Notes under the pieces: model-generated
The model's database searches: none
What the model was told of the DNA's origin: nothing
Seen by the model: only the letters and a program-made list of their open reading frames with translations
Shown: one piece after another, positions 6,752-7,801 of the stretch
Position numbering within the stretch: position 1 is the first letter of the stretch
How the letters are laid out: every line of letters begins with the position of its first letter
NCBI GenBank assembly: GCA_903835275.1
Contig: CAILMK010000333.1
Coordinates: 1 to 7,801 of the forward strand
Direction of reading: 5' to 3'
Length of the DNA: 7,801 bases
Source: an uncultured bacterium
Lineage (GTDB): Bacteria > Bacteroidota > Bacteroidia > CAILMK01
Position numbers and translations under genes: made by a program

Positions 6752-7801
6752 TTACATATTCTTGATGATCTCGTCTCCGAATTCGGAGCATTTCAGAAGC
6801 GTAGCGCCCTCCATCAAACGTTCAAAATCATAAGTAACGCGTTTCTTTTCTATAGAGCCTTCTATTCCCTTGTAGATAAGTTCTGCAGCTTCCAGCCAAC
6901 CCAAATGCTCAAGCATCATGGCGCCTGACAGGATTACAGAACCCGGATTTACCTTATCCAATCCTGCATATTTAGGAGCAGTACCATGGGTAGCTTCAAA
7001 AATAGCATGGCCGCTAACATAATTGATGTTTGCACCCGGAGCAATACCGATACCGCCCACTGCTGCAGCAAGTGCATCAGAAATGTAATCACCGTTCAAA
7101 TTCAAAGTGGCAATCACAGAATATTCAGCAGGACGAAGTAGTATCTGTTGCAGGAATGCATCAGCGATGAAATCTTTGACAAGGATTTTTCCGGAAGCAA
7201 GTTCTGCTTTCATTTCCGCATCAGCAGCAGCCTGGTCCTTTGCAGCCATGGTTCGGTCATATTGTGCCCAGGTATAAACCTTGTTTCCGAATTCCCTTTC
7301 GGCAAGTTCGTAACCCCAGTTCTTGAAGGCACCTTCTGTGAATTTCATGATATTCCCCTTGTGAACAAGAGTAAGGGATGGTTTCTTATGTTTGATGGTA
7401 TATTCAAGAGCAGCGCGGATCAGCCTTTCAGAACCTTCCTTGGAAACAGGCTTAATGCCTATGGAAGAAGATTCAGGGAAACGGATCTTTTTAACGCCCA
7501 TTTCATTAATGATAAAGTCAATTACTTTCTTTACTTCATTGGTACCTGCCATCCACTCGATGCCGGCATAGATATCCTCTGTGTTTTCGCGGAAGATCAC
7601 CATATCCACGAGGTTTGGTTGCTTAACAGGAGACGGTACACCCGTGAACCAGCGCACCGGGCGCAGGCAAGTGTAAAGATCCAGCATTTGGCGTAAAGCC
7701 ACATTCAACGAACGGATACCACCACCCACAGGAGTTGTAAGTGGACCTTTGATACCTACGATATATTCCTTGAAATCAGCAATGGTTTCATCAGGAAGCC
7801 A
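6752..7801 (-). CDS. icd: NADP-dependent isocitrate dehydrogenase, 5' truncated by the window edge
   Basis: Icd oxidatively decarboxylates isocitrate to 2-oxoglutarate in the TCA cycle, making NADPH. The frame is open to the last base of the window (349 codons, beginning [10 protein letters not shown]). The GTG at 7727-7729 is an internal valine codon in TTPVGGG, not a start. By comparison with the E. coli protein (416 residues), about 80 N-terminal residues are missing. Visible family signatures: [17 protein letters not shown] with the substrate-binding serine equivalent to E. coli Ser113, [14 protein letters not shown] (Tyr160 equivalent), [12 protein letters not shown] (Lys230 equivalent) and NLNGDYISD (Asp307 and Asp311 equivalents). 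NADP preference is indicated by HGTAPKYAG (Lys344/Tyr345 equivalents) and TYDFERL (Tyr391/Arg395 equivalents). No aceK gene is visible here, so control by phosphorylation cannot be judged. A strong terminator follows the stop codon. Confidence 0.97.
   Translation of the reverse strand, partial: WLPDETIADFKEYIVGIKGPLTTPVGGGIRSLNVALRQMLDLYTCLRPVRWFTGVPSPVKQPNLVDMVIFRENTEDIYAGIEWMAGTNEVKKVIDFIINEMGVKKIRFPESSSIGIKPVSKEGSERLIRAALEYTIKHKKPSLTLVHKGNIMKFTEGAFKNWGYELAEREFGNKVYTWAQYDRTMAAKDQAAADAEMKAELASGKILVKDFIADAFLQQILLRPAEYSVIATLNLNGDYISDALAAAVGGIGIAPGANINYVSGHAIFEATHGTAPKYAGLDKVNPGSVILSGAMMLEHLGWLEAAELIYKGIEGSIEKKRVTYDFERLMEGATLLKCSEFGDEIIKNM

Noticed and set aside
7148..7696. 182-codon open frame on the plus strand
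   Set aside because: It lies entirely antisense to the strongly conserved icd coding sequence, and its translation shows no domain pattern, so it is a shadow frame.
7727..7729. GTG as start of icd
   Set aside because: It encodes the conserved valine in TTPVGGG; 24 further codons matching Icd precede it up to the window edge.

Overview
The window looks like a chromosomal segment of a member of the Bacteroidota, probably close to the Chitinophagales or Sphingobacteriales. The basis is a secreted protein ending in a type IX secretion (T9SS) sorting domain, A-rich leaders without Shine-Dalgarno sequences, a TAnnTTTG-type promoter box, and a hairpin repeat of a kind I associate with this phylum. 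The genus cannot be read from the sequence.

Layout. Bases 1-1904 (+) are the 3' part of a large secreted multidomain protein: beta-helix, choice-of-anchor-Q-like end, PKD, dockerin-like, cohesin-like and T9SS type A sorting domains. A clear rho-independent terminator follows. The 271-base convergent gap (1905-2175) holds that terminator, a small AT-rich hairpin, a GC-rich hairpin repeat and a four-copy heptamer array. From 2176 to 6683 (-) lies a probable three-gene operon, in transcription order: a Prc/Tsp-type processing protease (prc), a secreted all-helical protein of unknown function, and the DNA recombination ATPase RadA. The gaps are 13 and 4 bases. Upstream of prc, a strong terminator ends a 5'-truncated NADP-dependent isocitrate dehydrogenase gene (icd, 6752 to beyond 7801, -). 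A candidate prc promoter lies directly against this terminator.

How the genes may work together. icd is a TCA-cycle gene and is insulated from the operon by the terminator. prc and the helical protein both carry export signals and probably act in the periplasm or cell envelope, so a protease-partner relationship is possible but unproven. RadA is cytosolic and shares only the transcript.

Most of the window is ordinary housekeeping DNA. I see no CRISPR array, tRNA, rRNA, insertion sequence, phage gene or defence cassette, and no convincing undescribed system. The items most worth a second look are the modular secreted protein with its base-composition step, the uncharacterised helical protein, and the repeats in the convergent gap.
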